DNA of 64,000 nt from Tetrahymena thermophila SB210 (taxonomy: Eukaryota; Ciliophora; Oligohymenophorea; Hymenostomatida; Tetrahymenidae): positions 372,001 through 436,000 of the forward strand of contig NW_002476534.1 in NCBI RefSeq assembly GCF_000189635.1. Direction: 5' to 3'. A program made the position numbers and the translations under genes. Of this stretch, positions 12,809 through 24,365 are shown piece by piece (the stretch's first letter is position 1; each line of letters begins with the position of its first letter). The notes below the pieces were generated by a model. That model had not been told where the DNA came from. It saw only the letters and a program-made list of their open reading frames with translations, and ran no database searches.

Positions 12809-15663
12809 AAAAAACACTGATATATTCAATTATAACATATATCCCATATATCCATAATATAATTCTCTCATTTCTAGCAATTAAATTAAAATTAATAATC
12901 ATATTATTTCTTCTTCATCTAATGTTGCCTCTGTGGATGACGATAGCTATATTAAACTATATCATTTATATCTGTCTAATTCGTTATAATAAAGAGATGC
13001 ATTTCATAAGATATCTATCTATCTAATTATTTATTTTTTTTCACCTTCTATCTCTTTACCTCTCTCTTTGAATCATTTAATCATCATTCTATCATTAATT
13101 ACAAACAATAATCAACCAATATTATTAACTATCAATAAATACAATTTCATGATTCAACTAGCTCTTCTCAATTAAACAGAAAAAAGTCAATTTCATATTT
13201 TAATATAACTAACCTCAATCAACTCCAACCAAGAGCAACTTTTTAACACTCATATATGATTATCTATAAGTAAATAAATACAATTTAAAATTAGCATTAA
13301 ACTCAAATTATATTTAACAACAATAATAAACTATTTCACTTTGCAACTAATTGATACAAATATTCTTATTTCAGACTCTCAAACGCATGGTAGAAAAAAC
13401 AAACAAACAAGCCAATTAAGCAATTATTCTTTCATTTAAAGTTAAAATAAAAGCACCATTCTTAATAAATACTTTTATTTTTACCATCAATTAATCAAAC
13501 ATGTGTCATTTGTCTACTACCATTCAAATTTCTCCATTTCAAATTATGATTGAATAACAAATTGTTCACACTTTTTACCTTTCTAGACATTAAGCACTTA
13601 AATCAACTTCCAAAAAATTAAAATCCAAAGTAGTTTTGCTAATTCATAATCACTCAATCGTCTATCACTCATATAGTAAAGCATGAAGCACTTGAAAAAT
13701 TATTTAAGCAAAGACAAATAAATGATTTTAATATTCAAAATAAAAGTGCTACAAACATAATTAACAATCAGCAAAACAAACAATAAGGATAGATAGTAAG
13801 TAACAAAGAGCTTGAAGTGTGTAAAGATGTTATTATTTTGCATAAGTTTATTATTATTATAATAATTATTTTTATCAGTATTATATACATATATCTAAAT
13901 TTATATATATTTATCTATATTAATTTATATAAATTAATAAAAAATCAAAAACTCCCTTTCTTTTCTATTTTCAAACCAAATCCAAATTTCATTTCAAAAA
14001 CTTTTTGATTGCAAAACCAAATTTAAATGGATTTTGTTTTGGTTATTAATAAATAAGAATTTTTAAACTACATCAATATCAAAGTGTAACTTAATTATTT
14101 ATTTCAATTTTAGAAAGAAAAAAAATAAAAACTTCAATAGAAATTGTATGTAATAATTAAGTTGATCAAAATTCACTTTAATCTTGATTGAAAAAAAAAA
14201 TTTATATTTATCTTAAATTAAATGAAATTATCATTTCATAAATCAAATGAAAACAAATTGGCTTAACATATAATTAGTATAAATTAATATCAAGTTTAAT
14301 TTCAATTAAGTTTTAATTTAATTGATTTTACAAATAATTTTTGAAATATATCTAAAATTTTTATAATTATTTAAAAATACTCAAAAGACTTTTAAAGGGA
14401 AATTCAAATCAATTAAAATCATCAAATGAATCCTCAAAATCTTTATTAAGTAATTTTTTTAATTTATAAATTTTTATCACATAAATAGGTATTAATTATT
14501 GGTATTTTAATTTATTGATTGATTTTTATAGCAATCAATCCCCTAATTACTTCCTTTATGTAAATAATCATATTTTTTGTTATAACTATGTTATATATTT
14601 AGTTTTTTTTCATTAAAAATTAATATAAAAATAATATTTAAAATAAATTTTGCTTAAGATATATGTAAAATGTCTTAAATATTATTTACATACCATTGTT
14701 TTGGGATATTTCGCAATTTAATAATTCTTAAATTATATTACAAGCTAAAATTTACTATTGAAAATTATAAAAAAGATTCTATTAAAAATGAATATGAAAT
14801 TTATATAACTTGCTAATACTTAAATTTAAATGCTTATTTCTTAAGATTACAAATTAGAATTATATTTATTATAAAAAGCATAAAAAATTTAAAAATACTT
14901 CTGTTTTTAATTATATAGAAAAAAAAAGACCAAATTGGATTTTATTAGATTATCATTAAATTATTAGGATTAGACTTCTACTTCATTTATATTTAAATAT
15001 ACTCAAATTTATTTTTTCTCTAACTAACAAATTAAATTTGTAATAGAAGACGTATAATATGTTAAAAAGTGTTTCTAATATGGAGAAAAACTAAAACTAA
15101 ATCTCTATATAGCTTTCAATAAATAACTGATTTAAAAATAAATATTAAAATTGTAATATTTTCTAAAACTATATAATATATTTAGCTATTTTATCTATAA
15201 AAATTTCTATTACCCTTAACTTTTATGATTGAAATAAACAAAATATTTTTCAAATTGAAAAAAATGCTTTAGTAGATTTGTCATGAAAGCAAATTAAAAC
15301 TTTGATAAGATATTTAATTTACATATTTAATTGATTTTTTGATCGTCAGTTATTTTTTATTTGTGGTTTAACCTTTTTTTAGTAATTATGATATTACATT
15401 TTTTTTTTGTGATAAGTAAGTATTGTTTTTGTTTGGCTTATATATTTATTTTAATCATAATCTAAATGGATGGAGAATGAATAATCTATTTATTTATTTT
15501 ATTAAAAATGAATATGTTGTTTAATCTAATAGTAAATAAGGAGCACAAAGTGAGTAGGCAAATAAGAAATTTATAAAATTTTAAATATATTTTAAATCAA
15601 AAAAATAAAAAAATAAATAAAAAATAAAAAGAAAAATTCAAACTAAAATAAAATACAAAAGAA
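12809..15663. other. Spacer between the two 14-3-3 genes
   Basis: 3' UTR of gene A, then AT-rich DNA. The part up to about 14190 is similar to 16471-17190 behind gene B; the part from about 14960 is similar to the left flank of unit A. Only 14190-14960 appears unique. No gene seen. Confidence 0.5.
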
Positions 15664-17190
15664 ATGTCCAAATATACCAGAGAAGAGCTCATCTACTTGG
15701 CCAAGATCTCTGAATAAACTGAAAGATTCAAAGATATGCTTGAATACATGAAATAGGTTGTTAATTTTGAATAAGAACTTTCTGTTGAAGAAAGAAGATT
15801 ACTCTCTATTGCTATTAATTATGTCTTAGATGCCGATTTAAGAATTACCAACAGAGTCCTCTCTTATATTGAACAAAAGGAAGAATCTAATGGTTCTAAG
15901 CACATAAATCTCATTAAAGACTACAAGAAAAAGCTTTAAGATCAAATCTGCAACTTCTGCTATGACTCTCTTGAACTTTTGGATATCCTTATCAGTAAAA
16001 GTGTATCTATCTTATATATAAATAAAATATATTAAAACTTTTCTATTTATAATATATAGTCTACTGAAGCTAAGGTCTATTTCTTAACGAAAAAAGGTAA
16101 CTAATACAGATATATCGTTGAATGTTAACCTTGCAACACCTAAGCCTATGATGAAGCTACCAACTTCTCCCTCTAAACTTACAGGCAAGCTTATGATATT
16201 GCCATTAAGGAATTAAATCCTACTAACCATACTAGATTAAGTTTGGCTCTCTAACTCTCGGTCTTCTACTACGAAATTATGAACGACCCCACTAAGGCCT
16301 GCAACTTAGCTAAGCAAGCTTTCAATGACGCCTTCGCTGACATTGAACACATCGAAGAAGACTAGTACAGAGTTGCCACCTCCATTATGCAACTTCTCAG
16401 AGATAACATCACACTCTGGACAGCCTATGAGAATGGTGAAGATGATGGTGTTTAAGTAGAGAATATCTGAAAACAGTGATATACTCAATTAAAACATATA
16501 TCTTTTTAATTTCCAACAATTAATTTAAATATAATAATGATTTGATTTCCTTTTCATCAAAAGTTTCCACTGTATATTAAGATACCATTATTAAACTATA
16601 TTATGCACCTTAGCTACTCCGTTATTAGGAACTCATAAATAGGAAATTAATATTTTAGAATATAAACTATACCACATTAGGCATTATCAAATAACCAAAA
16701 GTCTAATTGTAAGAAGTAGTGAGGTATTACGTTATATAAATAGTTTCTAATTGTATTCAAAATAAAAGTGTAATAGATATAATTGATAATCAGCAAAATA
16801 CTGAGGATAGATAGATAGTAAGTAACACAACAAGCATTTGATGTGTATTAATTTTTATTACTTTGCTGAAGTTTATTATTAATAGTTATTTTTATTATTA
16901 TTATAAATATATAAATATATTATTATTTCTATATTGATTTATATAAATTAATCAAATAAAATCTTCCTTTTTTCTTATTTTCAAGTGATACCGAAATTAA
17001 ATTTTAAAACTTTATAAAGATTTCAACTTAAAATGAATTATAATTTGATATACAGATTAACAAGATTATTTAAAACACATCAAAATCAAGGGTAACTTAA
17101 TTACTTATTTTTTTTAATTATATAAAAACAAAAAGTATAAAAATACCAAAAGGTATTAATAAGCCATTTTCAATTTGATCAAAATTAACA
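14960..17190 (+). repeat. Tandem segmental duplication, unit B (14-3-3 gene B plus flanks)
   Basis: Second copy of the unit at about 9270-14190, in the same orientation. It lacks about 1.2 kb upstream of the gene and most of the intron. Flanks are recognisable but clearly diverged, so the duplication is not recent. Boundaries are approximate. Confidence 0.7.
15664..16470 (+). CDS. Diverged 14-3-3 paralogue B
   Basis: Exons 15664-16002 and 16060-16470; intron 57 nt; 249 aa. It follows gene A nearly codon for codon at both ends, but changes are concentrated in the ligand groove. The A segment [14 protein letters not shown] is replaced by [15 protein letters not shown], which removes the conserved Lys and the first conserved Arg and adds one residue. 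The RY pair of the second half survives as QYRYIVE. Helix-C and dimer-interface residues near the N-terminus are largely kept. The frame is fully open, so this is not a simple pseudogene; either relaxed selection or a non-phosphopeptide role such as a dimerisation partner is possible. The intron is a multiple of three without TGA, so its retention would just add 19 codons. Confidence 0.8.
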
Positions 17191-18036
17191 ATAATGTTAT
17201 GGAAAAAAAATTAAAATTAATTACATTTTTAACTCATTTATAATAAATTTTATTTTTTATTTTTACTAAATTCAAAAGGTTTATTTATAAAGTATTTCAT
17301 AAGTTTAGAATAAAAGTTGTTAATTCATTTATAATTTTACAGTTTTTAAAAAGAGAATCAAAAGAAATTTTTATTTTATAGTTAAATTACTATTGATTTA
17401 GCAGCCAATAAATAAATAAATAAAAATTATTATTAAATATTTTCTTAGAAAGAATTTAATTTAAATTATTTTTACATTTATTTGTAAAATATTTGAAGTA
17501 TATAAATGAGATGAATTATACTTGAATGCGCACTTATTAAAATTTCATTTGGTATTAAAAATAAATTCTATGCAAATTTATATTTTTTTGCTATATTGAA
17601 ATGAATTATGTTGACATTATTCTTAAATATTAAATATTTTATTTGCTATAATTAATTAATATTTGAAAATTGTATTAAAAAAAATTTTAATTATTAAATA
17701 TTTTATAAATTTTTAAATAAAATGACTGACATACTCAACAGGTAATTTAAAATTTTCTTTTTTTTCATAAATGATTTATCCTTATATTGAAAAGAATAAT
17801 TAACTAACTAACATCTTTATAAAAATATGTTTTAATGAATATAATGAATGAGGAAAGATATTAAGTAGAAACTTCTTAGAATCAAAAAAAAGAAAAAGAA
17901 GGATAAAAAATAATCATAAATAAAAAATATTAAATTTCTATTGATTTTAACACAATATTAGCAAGGATTGTAAAGTCAATCAAAAGATTAAAAATATAAA
18001 AGTATTATAAAATATAATAGAATAAAGCTAGAATTT
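16471..18036. other. Intergenic region after 14-3-3 B
   Basis: 3' flank duplicated from unit A up to about 17190, then AT-rich DNA without visible features. Confidence 0.5.
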
Positions 18037-18780
18037 ATGCGCAGCGTCATTCAATAAACTTGGAAATACTAAAGCTTAGTCAGCAAGTATATGAGATATA
18101 ACTTCTCTTCTGCTGTTCATGCTGAGCCTATTGCTACAACTCAATCAGCTAATAATTAGGAGAAAAAATCAAATAAGAATGCAGATTAGCCAATTAAAGA
18201 AGTAGTTTAAAAAGAGTTTAAGATTAATAGATTAAATTACACTCCTCATGAATATTGGATTACTTAAGGTATGGGAATGGAGAGACCTTTTACTGGTGAT
18301 AAATGGTTTGAAAAAGATGTTGGTTATTATCACTGCACTGTTTGTAGCACTAAATTATTTACTTGGGATCATAAATTCCAAACCCCTAATGGTATGACAT
18401 CTTTTTGGCACCATGAAAAGAATGCAGTTAAAGTTGTTGAAAACACTAACGGAATTTAGGAAAGTTTTATCAATTTAGAATCAACTCCTAGCTAAATAAA
18501 TCAAAATGCCCAAAAATAAAGAGTTTGCTGCTCCAAATGTTAAAGCAATCTCGGATTGGTCTTCTTTGATGGTCCTCCTCCTACTTTCAAAAGATTCTCT
18601 ATCAGCTCTGCAGCTATTAAATTTATTAAAAAGGAACATTGGGAAAATCCTCATCTCGTTTCTCGTAAGAGAAAATTCAAGTTAAACACTGAAAAGGAAG
18701 TTGAAAGAAAGCGTGAAGTTTTAAAATCATAATAATAAGATATTGTTGCTAATTCTTCTTCTTCTCAAACTTAAAATTGA
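18037..18780 (+). CDS. MsrB-fold protein lacking the catalytic Cys, probable mitochondrial presequence
   Basis: Single exon, 247 aa. Residues 1-30 are rich in Arg, Lys, Ser and Gln with no acids (MRSVIQQTWK, then YMRYNFSSAVHA), as in mitochondrial presequences. Residues about 75-200 match methionine-R-sulfoxide reductase B in order: YWITQGMGMERPFTGDKW, then YYHCTVCSTKLF (zinc Cys100 and Cys103), an insert, CCSKCQSNLGLVFFDGPPPT (zinc Cys165 and Cys168), and RFSISSAA. In active MsrB the last motif is RYC-I-NSAA, so the catalytic Cys is Ser188 here, and the conserved His before VF is Leu. The zinc site is kept while the reductase centre is lost. I infer a structural or non-catalytic role, possibly in a mitochondrial complex. 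A weak or altered activity cannot be excluded. Confidence 0.85.
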
Positions 18781-19722
18781 AAATGATATATTTAAAGATC
18801 AAATAAATTATTTAAAACTTTAAAGCAATATTCGAAGTTTATATACAAAGTTCAATTTAAAACATATGATTAAGTGAATCAATCAATCCTAAATAAGCTA
18901 AGAATATGAAAATTGCAGTGCTTTTTATATAACAATAAGTAAAATAATCAATAAGCTGAAGATAATTGATAAAATTATTTAAAACTAGGAATCATAGATA
19001 ATAATCAAATATAAGGTTTTTTGCCAAAGTATCAATCTATCTATCAATGAAAGTAAGTAGTTTAATAATTAGCAACTTTAATAGAATAACTTGTGTATGT
19101 ATGTAGGTATTTTTTTAAATTAAATCCAAAAATTGGTCTAATTTAGTATTATATTATGATTGATTGATTATTAATACAAATTTAAGTTATTACATTTCAT
19201 CTTTTAAAAATAGATTTAGTGGATATTTTCATAAATAAGCTATAAAGGAAATAAATATCAACTAAAATAAATAAATAAAAAAGTAATTTAGTAGAACTTA
19301 AAATCTAAAAATTATTAAATCAACTAAAAATTAATATGATATTGTTAAATAAATATTTTAGAATAGATATTAAATATTTTCATAAGAATTTTAAATCGTT
19401 TTTTTAAATTAATCGAGCTTATTTATTGATTTTAAATCTCTAATTTCGTTTTAAAGTTTAAGTTTTTTAGAAAGAAAATTTTTATTTTATTTACATAACA
19501 TTTAGTTTATATTTACAAACTTTCAACTTTTAATTAATTACTGTGTTTTCTCACAAAATAAATTGATCCTTAAATAACTTATGATGTTAGTATTTACTAA
19601 ATTGAATTTTTACAAAGCTATATTCAATAATTTTTACTGGATCTTGGTGTGAGAAACTGCTTATTTATATATATAATTATATTTTTAATTTATTTTATAA
19701 CAAAATATATTTATTCACTCAT
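18781..19722. other. Convergent intergenic region
   Basis: AT-rich spacer between the ends of the MsrB-like gene (plus) and the coiled-coil gene (minus). It holds both 3' UTRs. No other feature seen. Confidence 0.5.
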
Positions 19723-21875
19723 TCATTAGTTATAAGTTTAACCATTATAAATATTACTGGTTAAAGCACTGTAAATGTCAGATTAACTAATTTTTATATT
19801 AATTTAAGGTTAATCACAACTAAAAACAGAAGACTATGCAGATCCATTCAGACTAACTCTCACTTCTTTAGGTTTATCTTTACTTTACCAGTATTAAAGC
19901 TCTTTTAAAGCTTTTTTTATTTGAGTTTAATAGCTAAGATTTTCCCTTTCTAACTACTTTACTTAAAATTCTTACTTTTTTAAGTTTATTTCTATTAATA
20001 AAAAAAGTTTTTTGATAAATAATCCAGTAAATATTATCATAACATTTGTAATATTTTTTAAATCCAAAAATAAATTTAAATTACTTAAAAAATAACAATA
20101 AATATTAAATAGATTTTGCTAAATAAATTATTCAATTTAGTACAATAAAATTATAAAAATATTAATTTTACCTAATTTTTACTGCTCTTCTTGCTTTTAT
20201 ACCTAGTTGTTGAGGGGTTCAACTAATCTTTTGTTATCTTTTTTTAATGATTCAACGAGATCCTTCAATTTCTTGTAATAATTTATATCCTGTTTTGAAT
20301 AAAAATGAATTTAAGTTTTATCTTTTTTAAGTCAGTTTTTAAATAATTTATATTATTACTTTGTTGAGTTTCTCTTATTGCTTTTAAAGTTGTTATTTTT
20401 TTATTTAATTTTTGTTTTATAATTCTTGTTATTGCAAAATGACTTTTTTATACTCCTTCAAATGCTGCAAATTCTCTTTTTGATCAGAATTTTTATTTTT
20501 ACTTGTGCTATTCTAATTTTTTGAAGCACTTTATGAAATAAACTAATCGGAAAAGCTCTAGAAATCTTTAAATAATCTATTTATCATAAAATTTTAATGA
20601 TTAAAATATTGATTTTTATGAATTATTTAATTACTCTTTTTTAATTGATTCATAATGATACTAACGACCTCCATTTTGTTTAGGTTAGCTATTTACAGAT
20701 TAGAAATGCACTGTAGATTAAGACTATCTATTTTAGGAGCTATTATTTTTTGAAGAACACTTTTCACTTGTTAGTGATGAGTGTCTTTACCTTAATACCT
20801 TCTAATAAATAGTAACATCCTCTTAATAGCTTATTGTTGAATTCATATTTCTTTTTGTAGACGTAGATGCTTTACTTGTGGAAGAATATATAGATTTTCT
20901 ATTTGAAGTTGATGTAAGCTTTTGATTAGACTCATTGAAAGTCTTTTTGCTTTCTTATTACTGGCTATTCATTTTTTTTTCTGTCAATGGTTTATTTTTT
21001 TAAGTTTACTTTTTAATTCTTTTAATATCACTTCCTAAACCATCTTACAGAGAAATACTCTCTTGATTGATGCTTGTTAAATCTTTTTTATTATAAATTT
21101 ATCTGTCAGATATCTTTTCCTACTTATATCTTAGCTTTGTTTCACTTTATGTTCCTTCTGATTCTGCTCTCTTCTTGAATATCTGTGAATTATTTAATAC
21201 AGATGTTGATTAAGAAGAGCTGGTGTTAAGTTTTTAAGAAGAATTCTTATGCATTTTGTTCTAAATATCCTCTTCTTACTAAGTATTTTAAAACTTTTCT
21301 TTATTATTTAAAATGTCTTGTACTTGGAGCTTCTAGTCAGGTTTATGAAATGAAGGAGAATAATTAACTTCATATAGTTCTTAATCTTCATTTTATTATT
21401 CAATTTCTTGCTTAATTAATTCATCTAAATATTAAATTTGTTGCAACTATGCAACCTTTCTTTACTAAAGTTCTGCTAACGAATTTTATTTCATATGGCA
21501 TTTGTCTTGATTTTATGAATATGCTTATGTTTAGTTCTAAGAAGATAAATCTTGAATACTGATCTAATGAGATTAGCTGTTGTTCTACGAGGAATTTAAA
21601 TTGAATCTTTCTTTGAAATATTATTATGTTTCTATTGGAATGTTATTTGATCGTTATAAAATTTGGCTAAGAATTTGAGATATATTTTGTTTAATATCAT
21701 TTTCTTCTTTTTTCGTGGGAGTTATAATTTGTACTTCAGAATGAGCTTTCTTTTTTCCCCCACTCGTACTGCGATTGTGGTGACTTTAAGAGCTTCTACT
21801 CCTACTAAATGTTTCTCCCGGTTATTGTATCTACTACGATTCTACTGAGAAATATTGCAATTTATCTCTCATCAT
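19723..21875 (-). CDS. Coiled-coil, Gln/Ser-rich hypothetical protein
   Basis: Four exons on the minus strand: 21875-20662, 20576-20360, 20289-20172 and 19991-19723; introns of 85, 70 and 180 nt. Total 606 codons (605 aa), phases 2, 0 and 1 all closing. The start has two adjacent ATGs (21875 and 21872). The protein is hydrophilic, with Ser/Lys/Gln-rich disordered stretches in the first 400 residues and coiled-coil helices after that, for example KEYKKVILQQQELQNKN, YYKKLKDLVESLKKDNKRL and KQLERENLSYQTQIKKAL. No enzymatic motif. Similar architectures occur in ciliary and basal-body proteins, but nothing here is specific. The 180-nt last intron has no in-frame TGA, so it could be partly exonic; its composition argues for an intron. 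Confidence 0.7.
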
Positions 21876-22758
21876 TTTTATAGAAGTTAGTTAAAATATT
21901 TAGATTATTAATTTTTAAGGTAAGAAATTAACAGTAAGTAGCTAACAATATTTATATTATGTTAATGTAAAATTTGCGCTAAAGACTTTTGTAATTTGTT
22001 TATTTATTGACTTATTTATTTTTCATAAATTAATCAAAGTAGAGATTCTTAAAATTCATTCATTCGTTCATTTCTTCACAAATACTTTTTAACGATAAAC
22101 AAATAAATTACATTCATGATTCGGGTATTCAAAAAAAAAAAAAACTTTTTTCAATTTCATAAACTATAAAATTAGTTTTATTTTAAAACGTAACAAAATA
22201 CCCATTAAAATTCTAAATAAAATTTAGGAATGAACTACCTTAAATTATTTTATTAGTATTTGAAAGATAACTAAATACGTTTTCATTATTTATTATTTTC
22301 AAAAAAATCTTTCTTCATTTAGCAGACTTTAAAAATAGTTTATTTTTAATTTAAAATAAAATTTCCCTTAAAAATCTAAATTAAAAATTGAATAGAAATT
22401 ATTTTCATTATTTTAAAATCTTTTTGAACATAAATAGATTATATTATGATTTAATAATATTTCTTTATTTAACAAACTTTATTTAATTTCTAAATATAAA
22501 CATTTATTAAAATTATAAATAATGTTTTGAGAAGACAATTATTTAATTATTTTAAATAATTAAAAAAAAATACTTTTAATTTAATTTATTTTAGTAAAAT
22601 ACTTTTATTTTATTTTGTATAAAAATCAACAAATTTATTTTATTTTATTCATTAATAAAAGTGTTTTTTATGCATATAAATATAAATAATTCATATTTTT
22701 GTTTATCATTAAATTAAATAAATAAAACACAAATCACAATTAATAAAAAGCTAAGAAT
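21876..22758. other. Divergent intergenic region
   Basis: AT-rich spacer between the coiled-coil gene (minus) and the Gln/Asn-rich gene (plus); presumably holds both promoters. A 14-A run starts at about 22131. Nothing else seen. Confidence 0.5.
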
Positions 22759-23796
22759 ATGATTAAAGAAATAAGCGCAAAAGTTGAGTTTTTTTTTGTT
22801 AAAAACAAATTTGAAAAAAAGGTTGGTATATTTCCTGAATCCTAATTGAAATTTAATGACGGTTTGAAAAATTACTTACATATTTTAGAAGATGTGCTTA
22901 AAAAAAATTATATTTTCATGAAAGAGATAAAATAATAATCTGAGCCCTATATTGGTTGTAAATGTAGCACAACGAAACAAGATATTTATTTCTAATAAAA
23001 CAGATTTAGAAACTATTAAGAACTTTAAAAGTTCCTTGAGGAATTAATTCAAAGCGAAAATTTATATCATGCTAAAAATGTAGAGTCAATTGTTAAAATT
23101 TTAAGATTTGGCAATAAAATATTTGATGAATCAGAATAGTAAGTAGAATAAAAAAAAAATTAACCTATCTAAGATGATAGAAATATATTTAATAAAAATG
23201 GCTTTTAAAAGAATGATAGCAACCTAGAAAATTAAAAATATCAAAATACTTTTTAATATCATTTAAAATAGAATCAAAATGAGATTATTTAAGATAATAG
23301 ATAAAAAAATGAGTAGTAAAAGGTTAAATAAAATCTAAATCATCAATAAAATCAAACTTTTAAAGACTAATAAAAAGATAAATAAAATCCAAATTATCAA
23401 TAGAATGGAATTCTAAAGAAAAATTAATTAAAATAGTAAAATGATAAAGTTCAAATTGAAAAAGCAAACTTTTTAGATAGCGATGAAGAAGAAGCTGAAG
23501 CAGATTCAACTCCTTATCATGATTCAAATTAAGAATATAATAGTGACAATGATAATGACAATGATGATGAAAGTTATAATAAATCATAATAATCAAATAT
23601 TTTAAATTAAGGCTTTTTAGATAAAACAGATTTAATTATATCTTAAGTTAATGAACTTAAGGATGAAAATATAAAATTATAGTAACAATTAGATCTTGCG
23701 AATGAAACAATTAGAAAATTGGAAAAAGAAAAAATTTAACTTAATAAATAAAATGAAAAATTAGTAAATAAGCTCAAATAATGTAAATGTTAATGA
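22759..23796 (+). CDS. Gln/Asn-rich hypothetical protein with C-terminal coiled coil
   Basis: Single exon, 346 codons (345 aa). The first 125 residues look like a small folded domain (VEFFFVKNKFEKKVGIFPES; two Cys in GCKCST). The middle is mainly Asn, Gln and Lys, with many TAA/TAG codons, followed by an acidic patch (DSDEEEAEAD). The last 50 residues form a clear heptad pattern (VNELKDENIKLQQQLDLAN). No family recognised. A prion-like or scaffold composition is common in ciliates and gives no function. Confidence 0.65.
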
Positions 23797-24365
23797 TATA
23801 AAATAAAATAATTGATTTTTTAATCATATTTATTAATAATATTAAAAAATATACAGATATAATTAAATATTATTTCTTATTTATTATTTCATTGTTTTAT
23901 ATGCATTTACTTTAGTATCTAACATTTATATAAAACTTAAAAATTATTTCAAGAGTTTTTTCAACAACTAATAGAAGATTAAATTTTGTTTATTTATTAT
24001 ATAAAATTAAATAAAAAGTATGTCTTTTTTTAAAAAAAATAAATTAAGTTAAAACTTTCATTTAACTAAAAATTTTAAAAGTGCTCCCTCTTAGCTCCTA
24101 CTTTTAGCTGATTTAGAGAAGCTGAGATTTATTACATAATTTAGTGTTAAAATATAAAACCAACTAATTAATTTTAAGTGAAATAAGAAATAACTTTTCT
24201 TATAAAACTTATCTTTAAATTAAAAATAATTGTTAAATATTTTTAAAAGATTTTAATTTATTGATAATTTGTAGTTTTAGAATGAAAAATAACATATTTA
24301 CAAAATAATTTGGCTTTTAAATTGAAAATAATTAATAGATATAAAATTAAATAGTAATCTTTTTA
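23797..24365. other. Convergent spacer before PEX1
   Basis: AT-rich 3' regions of two convergent genes; no feature seen. Confidence 0.5.

Larger units (their letters stand above)
9270..14190 (+). repeat. Tandem segmental duplication, unit A (14-3-3 gene A plus flanks)
   Basis: Direct repeat partner of about 14960-17190. Landmarks shared in order: the 9385-9580 stretch (compare 15010-15230), the leader just before the 14-3-3 ATG, both 14-3-3 exons, and a long 3' flank with a shared ending near 14160/17160 (TTGATCAAAATT). Unit A is longer because it contains about 1.2 kb (9841-11075) and about 0.7 kb of intron that unit B lacks. Edges are approximate; they were judged by eye. Confidence 0.7.

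Noticed and set aside
13817-14008. 63-residue open frame rich in Ile.
   Set aside because: Pure AT-rich noise in the 3' flank of 14-3-3 A; the duplicated copy near 16830-16960 does not conserve it.
19775-19924. Small plus-strand open frame of 49 codons.
   Set aside because: Antisense to the last exon of the coiled-coil gene, which has much better coding character.
22815-22835. AAAAAGGTTGGTATA, two mismatches from the Tetrahymena chromosome breakage sequence.
   Set aside because: It lies inside the coding frame of the gene at 22759 (KKVGI), breakage sites are removed in mature macronuclear DNA, and no telomere repeat is nearby.
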